Origin: Macrothele yani
Lineage: Eukaryota; Arthropoda; Arachnida; Araneae; Macrothelidae
DNA: 64,000 bases
Direction: 5' to 3'
NCBI GenBank assembly: GCA_039090855.1
Contig: CM076990.1
Span: 194,995,232 to 195,059,231 of the forward strand
Part shown: positions 1-11,904 of the stretch, in pieces
Position numbering within the stretch: position 1 is the stretch's first letter
Layout of the letters: every line of letters starts with the position of its first letter
Notes under the pieces: model-generated
Seen by the model: only the letters and a program-made list of their open reading frames with translations
What the model was told of the DNA's origin: nothing
Databases searched by the model: none
Made by a program: the position numbers and the translations under genes

Positions 1-104
1 AGAAAACACTATGATTTTAGCAAAAATTTAAGCTCCTGAATTTTTTTTTATAACTCCTGGAAAAGTCCTGAAATTTATTTTCAGTAAATGTGTGCGAACC
101 TTGA
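1..104 (+). repeat. Right end of an hAT-like element (aaaagtcct type)
   Basis: The stretch contains tcctggaaaagtcctgaaat and ends near gtgtgcgaaccttg. It resembles the end at 26540-26605 (gtccttgaaaagtcctt, then gtgggaactgtgg). Such fragments are common 3' ends of BED-type hAT transposons. The rest of the element is outside the window. Confidence 0.4.
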
Positions 105-676
105 TGTTCCTTTGGAAACATACAGTTTTATGAACACTACTGATTGCATAATCACCATAAATATTTTTGACTGTTTTTTTATCAAAAACAGTCTATAACT
201 TGTTTTTGATAAAAAACAAGTTATAGACTGTTGTCAAAATACTTGTTCATAAGCCCAAGAACTTGTCGTATTTTTCTTGTCTTTCGGTTTAGAAAAGTAA
301 TGCATGAGAACTTCTGTTGTTGTTTTTCTGTTTATAGCTCATTGCTTTTTAAATTCTTGTAAACCATCCCACAAATTTCTTGACACCATCTGTGAAAAAT
401 GTTTTTGTTTACCACTACATCCAATATTTTACCACTTATTTAACTTTTTGATCATTTGAAAATGAAGTTAATCCTGCATGTCCAAATGCGCATAATGAAT
501 CCATATTTGATGCCTGACATTTGTGCAATGTCAGTGGTGATCTTGACAGTACAGTATATCGTGCGATATTATTCTTGTACACAGTACACAAACAGCTTTA
601 TTTCTGATTTCACTGTGAATTATTTTATGAATTTGTCATACAGCTTAGTATAATGCAGTTATTCTTTCCCCTCTAG
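105..676. other. AT-rich intron or upstream sequence
   Basis: There is no coding potential I can support. A local inverted repeat around 178-232 pairs ctgtttttttatcaaaaaca with its complement to give a hairpin. Otherwise this is plain AT-rich sequence before the acceptor at 676. Confidence 0.5.
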
Positions 677-781
677 ATTTCAACAACATTTTGCACTTTT
701 CTGTTTGATATTATCGCTATGAAAACTGATGCTTTTGAAAAGGGATTAAAGAAAGTTTTTGAGAACTCTAGAGTGCAGAAG
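677..781 (+). CDS. EXD1: EXD1-like gene, internal coding exon a
   Basis: This exon encodes 35 residues in phase 0. It is preceded by a pyrimidine tract ending ttcccctctag and followed by the donor gtaagc. The translation contains LFDIIAMKTDAFEKGLKKVF, which resembles the strand-helix (FDI...FxxGL) just before the Exo II motif of DEDD-type 3'-5' exonuclease domains, closest to EXD1. It joins in frame to the exon at 22050, where the Exo II motif follows at once. EXD1 is known as an RNA-binding adaptor in piRNA biogenesis, working with PIWI and TDRD12. The Exo I motif and the start codon must lie upstream of the window. Egalitarian, the other family with a similar domain, fits less well because of the C-terminal part encoded at 39978. 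Confidence 0.75.
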
Positions 782-902
782 GTAAGCCTATTTTATTATA
801 TGATGTGAATTTGCATGTCAGTAAGTGTAATCTGAACATATTCTTTGTGTGTGATGCTTATAATACCTTATTGATAATATAAAATTTTGCATGGCTATTA
901 TA

Positions 903-1642
903 CACCCTGATTCATAAAGAAGTATACAGTTTCCAGATGCTGTAAAACAATAACAATTGAAGACACGGACCACAACTACGAACCGTTAGGTAGATGTACT
1001 TATAAAGTTTGTGTCCTGCTACTGAGGGAAGTGACATAGGCAATAGCGTGCGTGTTACGTGACTAGTCAGTCAAAATTGCAGCGTCTGCAGTGAAGAAGG
1101 CTTTTTGTGTTCTTGAATTGAGCAAAACGGAATCTGTAACTGTTGTGCAATGGCATTTTTGATCACGATTTGGAAAAGAACCTCCAACCAGAAAATCTAT
1201 CTACGATTGGCATAAAAAATTTGAAACTATGGGCTGTCTGTGCAAACTTAAAAGTCCTGGACGACCATGTGCTTCGGAAGAAGTCGTCGATGGTGTTTTC
1301 ACCGCCATTCAACGAAGCCCGGGAAACTCAACGTGAAGGGTGAGTTGTGAAGTGCAGATTTCACAGCCCACTGTCTGAGAAGTCTGAAATCTAGCGGAGC
1401 TGAAACAGCGTATCACAGCCACTATCACTGCACTGGTTTCAGATATCTTACCTCGTGTTTGGGCGGAAATGGATTACTGGCTCGATGTGTGACTAAGGGT
1501 GCACACATAGAGAGAGCATCTGTGACTATCTCAAAAAAAAACTTGAAACATTCCCCTACAATCTGTTACAGGTAACATAAAATATCTTACATTGTTCTTG
1601 TTTTATAGTGCGTTGAAACTGTATACTTTATGAATCACCCTG
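903..1642 (+). mobile_element. Internally deleted mariner-like element
   Basis: Terminal inverted repeats are caccctgattcataaag at the left and, reversed, cagggtgattcataaag at the right. Both continue into tatacagtttc, and both are flanked by TA (901-902 and 1643-1644). Inside are broken frames of the N-terminal DNA-binding part of a mariner/Tc1-like transposase: FCVLELSKTESVTVVQ, then RKSIYDWHKKFETMGCLCK and SPGRP. The catalytic domain is missing, so this is a non-autonomous derivative. Related copies lie at 17727-21328 and 58474-60134. Confidence 0.72.
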
Positions 1643-1645
1643 TAA

Positions 1646-4600
1646 TATCCTTTTCAAAATCATCATGTAGTAGTCAACCCTAATGAAAGTTCCACAAGAG
1701 TGTTCCTTTGGAAGAATCCAAACTGTGTTTTGTTTCATAGTTTTGTTTTCATCATGTCTCCCTTGTGCGACCTCATCATAAGACTGCCTACTGTCTCTTA
1801 TTGTAATGCTCATTGTTTGATGACTTACCATTTAGCTATTTCATTGCCATTTAATTAATATATGCATGCCATTTGGTTCTGTCTGCACTTTGGCTTGATT
1901 ACCATGTGTTTGATGTGACTTCTTTTATGAAAATAACAGGAGAAGAAAGATTTCTTTTAAAAGTTAATTCAATGAGAACCAGCTAAAATAGGCAAACAGT
2001 TGTCTCATCTCTTAACAGAATGCTTTGTACTTTAATAAATTTTGATCTGGGCTTTGCTAGGGATTTGAGCATTATTTATTATGTAATTGAATGTCTAAAA
2101 CATACTTGCACACATTTGGGGGTGCAGTCCTTCCACAGCAGAGTTAACATATTCCTCTAAATTGCGCACAAGTGTGACAGGTGGAGTTCCTTTTGGCGTA
2201 TACAACTTAACCAAGTGAGTGTGCACTTTTACGCCTGCCTTTTACAATATAGGGTGATATTGGCAGTTATAGCAAAAATGTCGACTATTTAATAGAAGGT
2301 TGCATATATGTCCTGCGAGTAGTGGAAAAAAATCGGCCATGTGCCTTCATGGAAAGTTGATCTGTTGACATTTTTCCGATCTCCAAATTAATGGGCCAAT
2401 ATTTTTGGATCGAAAAATCCACCAGATCCACACACCCTCAATGAGAGTGAGCTTTTTTTTTTCCATAAAAAAAAAAAAAATGATCTCAAATCCCTTTGGC
2501 AAGGAGGGAGTTAGAGCAAAATAAATAAAATTAAGAGTCAAGTAAACTCTTTTCTTTCTCTTCTGATTTTTCTGTGGAATGTTGATCTCTGTGTGTGTTG
2601 TTAAATTTATGTGAATAGGTCAACGTAGGTTAGCCTTGTGATGTCTGTTGCTAATTAAGGGATGTGTAACTAGCTGGAAAGTCGATTTAATGAAGTTTGA
2701 CATCATGTTATGTTGTTGTTTTTTTGTTCCTTCATGCAGTGTATTTTTTTCCCTTCCTTCCATTGCATTTTTGGTGTACTGTTCCATTATATCTCAGTGT
2801 TTGAAATAAGGGAGGAGATATTAGTGAAGTTTATTTTAATGCAGTATGCGATGTGGTGTATATGAATTAATTTGCCTTGGTTCCTTAGGGTATCTTGCAT
2901 TTCATATATGTAATTAATTTCATGCCTTTTTTCTTAAGCATATCTTGCAGTTTATATGTGTATAGTATTAGATGTATTAATTAGTTTAAAATGATTGGTG
3001 ACGCTGCTGCGTTATTGATTGTTGGGATAACGTAGTGATGGAATTTTTTTTTAAGGTTGTGGTTCCGTATTTACCGTCGTTATCGCTGTTTTTTTTATTA
3101 TATTATCATGTAAACTTTAGTAATTGAAAGGTAATTTGTAAACATGCAGTGTATGAAGTATTTTATCATATTGTATTTGTACCTAATGAGAAAAAAACAT
3201 GTGTTTATGCCTTATGTCAGTAGAGTGTATTAAAATCTTTGTTGTGTATTGATCATAATTTGTAACTTTTCGTGATTAAAATATTGCTTAGTATTAATAT
3301 TTTGTTAGTTTTAGTGTGAATTTCACTTAGTATTAGCAAATGATAACATAATTCAGTGACTAAAAAAAAGAAGCGGGTCGGCGATCCTTTCCTAACAAGG
3401 TTACTTTTCCTAATTAATTGTGCGTACGCTATCGCAGAAAAAGGGTATTTAATAATTAGTTAAAATAAAATTATGGCTTAATGCATCGGGGCAAAATAAC
3501 AAATGGTTAAGTTACGCTATTTTTTCGTAATTCTGATTGTCGTACTTACAGCTAGAGGGAATTCGATTTTTATGCGTTACGAAGTTGATTGTAACGATGT
3601 TCATTATTGTTAATTTGTTTAATGAGGTTTTGTAAAGTTGGTCTCTGGGAGTCCTTGTTCTGAAAGAACGAAAATGGCCACAGGCTCTGGTGTCCCTTTT
3701 CTAAAAGCAATAAATTCTTAGAATGGCGTCTGTGAGGTATTTTCCCAAGCTTTTCCAGTGCAGAAAGTCCAATTTATTTACGTCCTTGTTTATCAGAAAA
3801 TGCAACTTTACAGCGAGGAACCCTTTGGGAATTCCTCAGATCCACTGCGGCGGTCAAATGTTAGGAGTGATCCAGAGCGCGGAGAACTGCGAAATGTCAT
3901 TCGAGAAGTTTCTGCCCCCTGACGTTCGCTTTGGTCAATCGGAAGTCAGTGCTTTCCTGCATATGCACGATGTGTAAGGCGAGAAGCATTGGTTTTTGGA
4001 TGCTCTTCGAGGGAGTTGAGTTGGAACCACCAAGGAAAATGCAAGAAGAAACTGAGGTTTGATGCGGAAAGGGTGCGAGAGGCTGCACTCAAATCGGAGG
4101 TGCAGCCGAAGAAGTCCGGTAAAAAATGTCAGCGTCGTGGTAGGACCTTTAATTTTGTTTTATTTTGCTAAAACAGAGGATACAACTTAGAAGCCCTCTT
4201 TCTCAGAGAGAAATATAGCTGGGCCTGGTATCTTCCACCCACCATGCTGGGAAGTCGGGAATGCTGGAGAAATTCCGAAGCATGGATAGTTTAATTTGCA
4301 CCTTCGTCCGATGGAATCTCATAATTCCTTTTCTTATTGTCAGCTGGAAGGGCAGAAAAACACATGACCACACAGTTCGGCAGCTAAGAAGGAAACGCCT
4401 AAATTCGCGGTGATGGACAGCCTCCGTGATGCCGAACCTCAGCAGTTAAAAATCGTAATTCCTCTCTGCGGCTCAACCTCTAAATTGTAAACATTTCGGT
4501 GCTGTTTAACTGGCAAAGATTCCTTGAGGAGAGAAGTGGGGGAAAAAAAAGTCAAAGGCAATGCGCAAAGGAAAACCTTGGGTGAACACCTAATTGTTTC

Positions 4601-4663
4601 TATTTAATGTGATTCAAAAAGAAAAATTGATGTGATGTAAATTTTTAAATTCAGGGTAAAAAA
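1646..4663. other. Intronic sequence without recognisable genes
   Basis: About 3 kb of AT-rich sequence with homopolymer runs (for example 2454-2480). A somewhat GC-richer patch at about 3650-4500 holds short open frames of 84 and 60 codons that match nothing I recognise and lack any family motif. I treat the patch as noncoding or an unidentified repeat. Confidence 0.4.
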
Positions 4664-4722
4664 ATTATATATATATATATATATATATGTATAATTTTTT
4701 TATATATGTATGTATATATATA
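4664..4722. repeat. (AT)n microsatellite at the RTE 3' end
   Basis: An alternating AT tract with minor interruptions adjoins the atcatcatcatc tail of the family A retrotransposon. Further (AT)n tracts lie at the other two ends of the composite insertion. Confidence 0.85.
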
Positions 4723-6976
4723 TCATCATCATCATCGTCAACCATTATCAATCCACTGCTGGACGAAGGTCTCCCCAAGTTTCCTCCACAACGGTCTGTT
4801 TTGTGCCAGTCTCCTCCATGTCACTCCCGCATACTTTCGAATTTCATCCACCCATCTTCCATGTGGTCTTCTTCTGGGTCTTTTCTTGTCCCTTGGAATC
4901 CAATCTAAAATTTCGGCTGTCCATCGATGGTCTGTTCTTCTGGCAGTATGTCCAGCCCATTGCCATTTCAGGGATTTAACTCTGATCATGATGTCTTCCA
5001 CTCTTGTCATTTTTCGGATCCACGTGTTCCTCTTCTTATCTCTCCTGGTTACACCAAGCATGCACCTCTCCATGCTGCTTTGAGTTGTCTGCAGCCTTTG
5101 TATGTCTCTTTTAGTTAAGGTCCACGTCTCTGCACCATACGTAAGCACTGGAAGGATGCATTGATCAAACACTTTTCTTTTAAGACATAATGGCATATTG
5201 CTCTTGAAAATTATGCTGTTTCTTCCAAAAGCTCTCCAGGCAAGTTTTGTACGCCGATTAATTTCTTCACCAATGTGACCCTCACTTGATATCTGCTGTC
5301 CAAGATAAACGTACGTGTCTGTTATCTCCAGCTTTTCTCCATCAATCGATAAATCTTCATTTCTTGTAAAAGCATTGTGCATCACTTTTGTCTTCTGAAA
5401 GTTCATTTTTAATCCCACTTCTTTACTCTTGTCAGCAAGTTCCTGGATCATACTCTGCAGCTCTGATGGGGTAGTTGCAAAAATGACTATGTCATCAGCA
5501 AAATGAAGGTGGGTTAGATAATCTCCATTAATCTTTATCCCTTTGTTTTCCCAGTTCAGTGATTGAAAGACATTTTCCAATGTGGCATTAAAGAGCTTCA
5601 GAGATATGGTGTCACCTTGTCTCACTCCTTTTCCAATTTTTATGTGTGTTGTATTTTCAAACAGCCGAATCTTTGCACTTGCATTTTCATAGATGTTATT
5701 AATAATATTAATGTATGCATCTTCAATACTGCAGGATTTCAGAGCCATTGCAACTGCTGATGGTTTCACCGAATCAAAGGCTTTTTCATAATCGATAAAA
5801 GCCATGCACAATGGAAGTTCATATTCCCTCGCTCTTTCAATTAGTTCTCTCAGTACGTGGATATGATCTATTGTGCTGTTGCCACTCCTGAATCCAGCTT
5901 GTTCTCTCGGTTGAGCCATGTCCAGTGTCACCTTAAAGTGGTGTGAAAGAACTTTAGTGAAGATTTTATAAACCACTGATAGGAGGCTGATAGGTCTGTA
6001 GTTCCTGAGATCCTCAATGTCACCTTTTTTATGTAGCAAGATCATTGTAGCGTTGTTCCAATCCTCAGGAATCTTTCCTTCATTAAGGCATCGAGTGAAA
6101 ATTTGGGCGAGTACTGTTTCGATTTCTCCACTTGCTTCTTGTATGATGTCTACAGTAATTCCATCTTCTCCTGGAGCTTTTCCCCGCTTCATGTTCTTGA
6201 TTGCATGTGCAACTTCTGCTGGAAGGACTGGAAGAACTCTGGTACTGGTACCTTTCATGATGTCTGGAGTACATGTATCATCCCTTTCATATAATTTGGA
6301 GTAGAAATCTTTCACTCTTGTCAAAATTTCACCTCTATTTCTTGTTACAGAACCATCTTCTTTTCTCAGTGCCATAATCTGTTTTCTTCCCTTTGCTGAG
6401 ATGTCCCTTTGCTATCTTTAGGCTTTGGTTGTTTTCAATTGCTTTCCTTGCTAGTTCACAGTTGAATTTCCTTACGTCTTCAGTGATACTTTTTCGTACT
6501 GTCTTGCATAGCTCTATATATTCCACTTTGGAAGTCACATCTTCTTTAGTTGTCCTCATCACTCTTCTTTTTTGCATCAACATTTTGGTTTTTCCTGATA
6601 ATTTGTTCACATGCAATTTGTTCTTAGACCCAGCTAATTTTGTTGCTGTTTCCATAAGAGCTTTGGTTACTTTTCTGTTAACTTCAGAAATATCCACTTC
6701 TTCCGATGTTAGGCCTTCTAAAGCAGAGAATCTGTTCTTCAGTTCCAATTTGAAGGTATTATGGTGTTTTTTAAGGTTGGTTATGTCAATACATTTTGTT
6801 TGTCTTATGAGCTTGCTACGTTCGAGTTTAGTGTTGAGGTGCATCTTACATCTCACCAATCTATGGTCACTGCCTGTGTTGAACTTGTTTAGCACACTGC
6901 AGTCTTCTATGACAAATTTTTTGTTACACATAATAAAATCAATTTCACTTGTCGTCCCATTTGGATGTCTCCATGT

Positions 6977-6978
<2 letters not shown>
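4722..6978 (-). mobile_element. RTE-type retrotransposon, family A copy 1 (5' truncated)
   Basis: This non-LTR retrotransposon is read right to left. It is truncated inside the endonuclease domain: it starts at the codons for TWRHPNGTTSEIDFI, next to (AT)n. It continues through the linker, reverse transcriptase and C-terminal domain to the stop after QQWIDNG. The 3' untranslated part is only a few bases followed by a GATGAT-type repeat, a hallmark of the RTE clade. It has no visible target-site duplication because both ends lie in (AT)n. The copies at 14065-16500 and 41340-44399 are close relatives. Confidence 0.85.
4738..6375 (-). pseudogene. RTE reverse transcriptase, family A copy 1
   Basis: A 545-codon open stretch covers the whole RT domain. 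Motifs in order: GKAPGEDGITVDII, the NYRPISLLSVVYKIF segment, AFIDYEKAFDSV (first catalytic Asp), GVRQGDTIS, and HFADDIVIF (FADD catalytic pair). The C-terminal part has the QCILPVLTYGAETW and GHTARRTDHRW motifs. The upstream endonuclease-linker frame (to about 6960) is shifted near 6390, where an extra A relative to the other copies separates the halves. The RT core looks intact, but the full product cannot be made from this copy. Confidence 0.85.

Positions 6979-7025
<47 letters not shown>
6979..7025. repeat. (AT)n microsatellite between head-to-head RTE pieces
   Basis: A pure AT repeat of about 46 bases separates the 5'-truncated family A copy on the - strand from a 3'-end fragment on the + strand. 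Confidence 0.9.
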
Positions 7026-7026
<1 letters not shown>

Positions 7027-7028
<2 letters not shown>

Positions 7029-7258
7029 CCGTAAATTCTTAGATTGGATTCTTCAAGGATGACAGGTGCAAAAGACCCAGAAGAATCTGACCACATGGGA
7101 TCTTCTCGATGGGTGGATGAAATTCGAAAGTATGCAGGGGTGACATGGAGGAGACTGGCAACTTCTACCACTTTAGACAGACCGTTGTGGAGGAACTTGG
7201 GGAGACCTTCGTTCAGCCAGTGGATCTGTCCCATAATGGTTGACAATGATGATGATAT
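7027..7258 (+). mobile_element. RTE family A 3'-end fragment, opposite orientation
   Basis: About 230 bases correspond to the last C-terminal codons of family A. WVDEIRKYAGVTWRR is readable, followed by the region of the stop codon and the gacaatgatgatgat tail. It carries small insertions relative to the other copies, for example near 7040-7110. It is followed by another (AT)n at 7259-7281. Confidence 0.8.
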
Positions 7259-7281
7259 AGTATATATATATATATATATAT
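7259..7281. repeat. Short (AT)n tract
   Basis: Alternating AT tract at the 3' end of the RTE fragment; it is the third AT tract of the composite. Confidence 0.8.
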
Positions 7282-7521
7282 ACAAAGGTAGGCAAAACCC
7301 AAAAATTTTCATGTGCCAGCTCCATTTTTTCAAAAGCCAATCAAATTTTTTAAAGAGATACGAGGAGAAAACCACACACGATATAAATAAAAATTACACA
7401 TTCAGAATTGTGACCTTCATCAGTCCAAATTAATATACTTCTTACACGTTGTTCAAACAATTCAGTGCGAAATCTGCAACTTAAACTAGCGAACATATTA
7501 TGTACTTGAATTAAAAGTGCC

Positions 7522-7865
7522 GCCCCGGTGGCGCAGTGGTCTAAGCGATGGCTTCTGATCGTTCGTCCATGAAGAGTCTGGGTTTGAATCCCACGAGGCA
7601 TTGATGTTGTGTTTGTCTTACGGCACTGGCTGTCTCCCTTCCCTGGAGCCAGTGGCCCTGAATTAGGGACAGGCGACTGCTTTTATAGCTCATTGTGTTG
7701 CTCACAATGGTCGTTAAAGCTCCAATCAGAAAAAAGAAAAGTTGCACTTCAAAGTAGGTTTTCATTGCAAAATATTCAGCTTTGCCTTCTGGTGTACCAC
7801 ATTCAATAACAGCACTAATTAATAAATACACTCGTAAGCACCTCATGAAAAATCAATGCAATGGC
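7522..7865 (+). mobile_element. tRNA-derived SINE with 10-bp target duplication
   Basis: The head carries RNA polymerase III promoter boxes: A-box-like tggcgcagtggtctaa at about 7530 and B-box-like gggtttgaatccc at about 7580. The body is about 340 bases. Direct repeats taaaagtgcc at 7512-7521 and 7866-7875 are the likely target-site duplication. The tRNA-like head is followed by an unrelated tail. Confidence 0.75.
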
Positions 7866-7875
7866 TAAAAGTGCC

Positions 7876-10198
7876 TACACACACACATTCTTTAGTGTCA
7901 CGCCAAGGTAGGGAGATTAAGCGCTGACCACCTGGGGTCTCTATTTTGACCGCAGGCAGTCGTGACATTTCTGTGAACTCATCTCATTTGTGTATATATT
8001 CTTTAAAGATTGAAAATGCCTTTTTCCTTATTAAAAAAAAAGACAATGTTTTATCTATGACTATTTTGATAAATGAAAAGCTGAAAATGAATAGCAAAAA
8101 ACCCTAGGACTACAGTTCTGTCCCTTCCAAGGTCAAAATTTCAGGCAGGCATTGAAGAGCTTCACTCCACACCACACTTCGCTTCTGGGCACCAAACTCC
8201 CCCTATTGCTGACGTGACACTTAAGAGTGAGTGTGTGTACCTTAAGAACATTCTGATGCACACTCCAAATTAGTGCAGGCACCTCTCTTGGACTTCTGCG
8301 GAACTTCAGCTTGAATCACTATGGACAAGATCTCTGCAGAATGCATAACTCTGCTGGCTGTGGTACCAAAAATTTATGTTAGCAACTTCATCATTCTGGT
8401 TGTACAGTAATTAGTGTATAATAAAAGCACAAACATAAAAAATCTGTATACTGTATTAGTTGTTTTATTAAAGATATGCTTCATAGTGGAAATTCAAATT
8501 TTGAGAATGGAAAATTTGAAATAACATTTTCAGAACGAAATTTGGAAACTTAAACACCAAAGAGGAGAAAACTTTCAGTCGCCGTGGCTACTGGGCGCCT
8601 TGTATTTGTCTACGCCTGTAAGGGGAAGGCACATTTTGTAGAAAGGTATTTATTGTTTTGAAAGGGGGAAAGAAGGTGTTCAGTTAAAAAGAAAAATTAT
8701 TAAACAAAGAAGAGAGTAAAGAAAACGTAAATTAAAAAACAAGTTTTTTGAGTATGTGTGGAGTTGATAGTCTGGCCAGAACCAACTATTTAGCACTATG
8801 TCACTGTGTGATATTGTTTGTAGAGTTGTTCTAGTTCTGTCAGGGATTGCCTAATATGTAGTGGTGAGTAAAGTTTATTTTATTTTTATTTTGGGAACAA
8901 CTTAATTTTTGCTATGTGGTGAACTAGAAGTAGTCTAAGACTTATGCTAGTTGGTTATTGTAATGGCATGTCTGCCTTAGGGTAAGTCTTGGGAAATTAT
9001 TTTTTATTTTGTTTTGGGCTCAGTGAGGAGAGTTTGCTTTGCCGATGGCCTAGTAGTCTTTTTTACTAGTAGTAAGGGACATAAATTTAAATATATATAC
9101 TTTTCTGGCAATCATAGTAGGAGTCCTGGCAGCAACTATGGACAGAAAATCAGAAAAAAATACTTTTCCAGGTGGTACAAACATTTTGTTGTCAAGGGAA
9201 AGAAAAAAAAAAAAAAGACTACTTACCTGTGTGTTATAACTGCATACCGAATATGTAAACATACTTGTTAGACTTAACACATATGCCAGACAGGCTTTTG
9301 GTACTTTGAGTGAATCTGTAACACAAAAACCTAAAGTTGTAAAGCAGGTTTTCTTAAAAATTAAACTAACATCTGCATCCCTCACTTCAAAAATCATTCA
9401 GGTGGAAGAAAAAAAGCTTGGTTTGCAGACCAAACAATTTGTTCTTTTGAGTGAGGTAAGATTTAGGACTTTTCAATACTAGGACTGTTCATTACTGAAC
9501 TGTCAACAAAATTCAGTTTCTATTTTTTACTTTAACTTGGTTTTTGGCCTAGCTGCAAAGAAAGAAAAAAAATATCTAAACAAATAGCACTCACTGTAAA
9601 CTTTCTCATTCACTTGCTTGAGGGCATAAAATAAAAATTGTTCAACCTGGATTACCTGTTTCGAGCAAATCACTTACAGTTCGTGTTTTTCTCTTGTCGG
9701 TGGTGGTGGAATCACCTTCCATTTACTGGGGAGTTTTTTAGGATCGAACCTTGGGTGTTAATACGATAATTCAATGGGGGGGGGTATAGATAAATCACCA
9801 GCCTTTTTCTTTTTTTGTTCTCAAAATAAACTTGTTGACATATTTGTATTTTAAGAAGTAAGTTCAAATTCATCATTGTAATAGTAAAAATTTTGTGTAA
9901 ACACCCTTAATTTCTACCTTATCAAAGTTTTGAATGTCCTATGTTGAAAAATCACGTACATGAAAGAATTATTACTTGGTGGGTGGAATAGTTCATAGCA
10001 GTTGAGGACACATGGAAAGAAAGAATTCTAACCTGCCCTCAATAGTTCTGCAGAAGAAGGGGAATTCATAAGGCAGGCTTTTGTTAAATCTGTAGTATAG
10101 GTTAAAAGTTAAGAAGCCCAGTATCCATTATAAATTATTTATTTCATGAATGTATCAACTTTGTGTGTGCAAATTGTAAATCTCATCACAAATTCTAT
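7876..10198. other. Intronic sequence, nothing recognised
   Basis: AT-rich, with A-runs at about 8032 and 9205 and a short poly-G at 9776. I see no transposase, RT or host exon motif on either strand. Short open frames here lack any family signature. Confidence 0.4.
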
Positions 10199-10212
10199 TG
10201 AAAGGGAGAACA

Positions 10213-10496
10213 AATTTTGAAGATGACAATCCAATTTTTGGTGTAAATGTGACAAGGATGGTAAGTCAGATAATATCCAAAAACTTGAAAATTTCATCGT
10301 CCTGAAGCAGAACTCGAACCTGCGTCTCCTAGATAGCGCCCAGTTATGCTAACCACTACACCACCCAGAATGACCAAGTGTCAAGTTTCCAATTAATTTG
10401 AATATAACCATCACAGGATTTTCTAGTCGAAGCAACCGGCATCGGATTGTCATCTTCAAAATTTGTATTATATGATGTAATCCCGTATTTATTTCA
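10213..10496 (-). mobile_element. tRNA-derived SINE (second family), 14-bp target duplication
   Basis: Direct repeats tgaaagggagaaca at 10199-10212 and 10497-10510 bracket the element. On the - strand the body reads ctgggtggtgtagtggttag (A-box region) and gcaggttcgagttctg (B box), typical of a tRNA-derived SINE. The element also has inverted copies of aattttgaagatgacaatcc near its two ends (10213-10233 and 10443-10465). A related SINE lies at about 58990-59240. Confidence 0.78.
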
Positions 10497-10510
10497 TGAA
10501 AGGGAGAACA

Positions 10511-11780
10511 TTTATAACTTATGTTACATGATATAGATGACGAAAGTGGTTACTGAAAGAACTTAAGTGACAAAGCCAACATCCAAAGTGTAAATTGGTA
10601 CACTATTATGTGTCACTTTCTAAAACCTCCATGTTGTGTATGTTATTGTTGGGCTTGCCTTTTTCATAGTAAATGCCATCAAAAGTAACAGCTGTAATTG
10701 TTTGCAGCTGTGGAAGCATGAAAAGTGAATTGTTGTGGGACTTTTTTCTGCTAAATGCAGTACTGAGCTTTCATGCTTTAATCACTTAACTTTTTAAACA
10801 GATCTTCTTCAGAAGTTGAATCAAAAGAAGTAAAAGGTCCATTACATGACCTGCAATGTCATCAACTGATAAGTAAACTTTTTAAAACTTCTCTAATTTT
10901 CATCGGGTGTTATGTAAAGGATCAAGGTTACTCTACACGGGTCAGATCTGTATGTTGTTTGAAGGAATGCATTGCCTGTACTGTAGAAAAAATCGTATCG
11001 CAAATAGGTACCAGTAGCTGTTTACATTTAAATATTTATTGGACTTCTGCAAAGCCAGTTTTGTGTCAATTGATCAAGTGGAGGTGGCTTATGCTGCTAC
11101 TAACTTTTCTAGTCTTGATGTTAGAAGCTCTGTGACCACTCTTGGCTCTTGCATTATAAAACTTATGGCTCAGATATTTACTCAGATGCTGGATGGACTT
11201 TTTATGTCTCAATAAATTCAGCCTAGATCTTAAAATGTGTTATCCTACATTATATCTTCCTTTTCCCCACCTTTCTTCCCCTTCTTCAGATGACTTTAAT
11301 GAGGAACGATAGATTTTAAAAACTGATATAAAATTAATCCAGTGGTGCAAACAAAAGAAAAAAAAATCAGCATTAGGTTTCAAGAAATCTCCATACAAAT
11401 GTCTTTAATCTTCTGTTTATTGAATAAGTAACAGAACACTTGCATGCCTCTGTGTGATGGTCTAAGTTGTGAATGTTTTACGGGGTTTCTGCTTTTTTAG
11501 TCCATTTTGGCTTATAATTTGGTATCAATCACCTTATTGCATTCAAAATCTCAACAAGGGATCTGTTATCTCCTGTGGTTTTATCATTAAGCATATGCAC
11601 AGATGTGTGTAATCACACACAGTTCAATATGCACACCTCAAGATATGACATAGTATTTCACTAGGAAAGGTGGTTGAAACTCATTATTGATGAAAAGGTT
11701 TTGATGATTCTATGCAAAAGTTGTTCCTTGTAAATATATACACAACATTAGGATGAAAAGACAATTTATTACACACACTC
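10511..11780. other. Intronic sequence, nothing recognised
   Basis: AT-rich sequence without supportable genes or obvious repeats on either strand. Confidence 0.4.
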
Positions 11781-11784
11781 ACCT

Positions 11785-11904
11785 TATAATGTGTTGGCCC
11801 ACCTTTTAGTGTTAAGTCTTGAGGCCAGCAGCACATCATGTTGTAAGGCTAAAAGGTGGGCCAACACATTATAGGTTATGTCTTGAGGCCAGCAGCGCAT
11901 CATG
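11785..11904. repeat. Interleaved inverted and direct repeats at the Tc1-like end
   Basis: A perfect 25-base inverted pair (11785-11809 and 11849-11873, core gtgttggcccacc) interleaves with a 24-base direct repeat, tcttgaggccagcagc-type, at 11817-11840 and 11881-11904 (one mismatch). This looks like a partly duplicated and inverted transposon terminus. Confidence 0.85.

Noticed and set aside
3723..4171. Overlapping open frames in the GC-richer patch as a first exon or small gene
   Set aside because: No recognised motif, no good donor or poly-A context, and both strands are about equally open.
6393..7034. 213-codon + strand open frame over the RTE copy
   Set aside because: It is the antisense shadow of the RTE linker frame and ends in the (AT)n tract as YIYIYI repeats.
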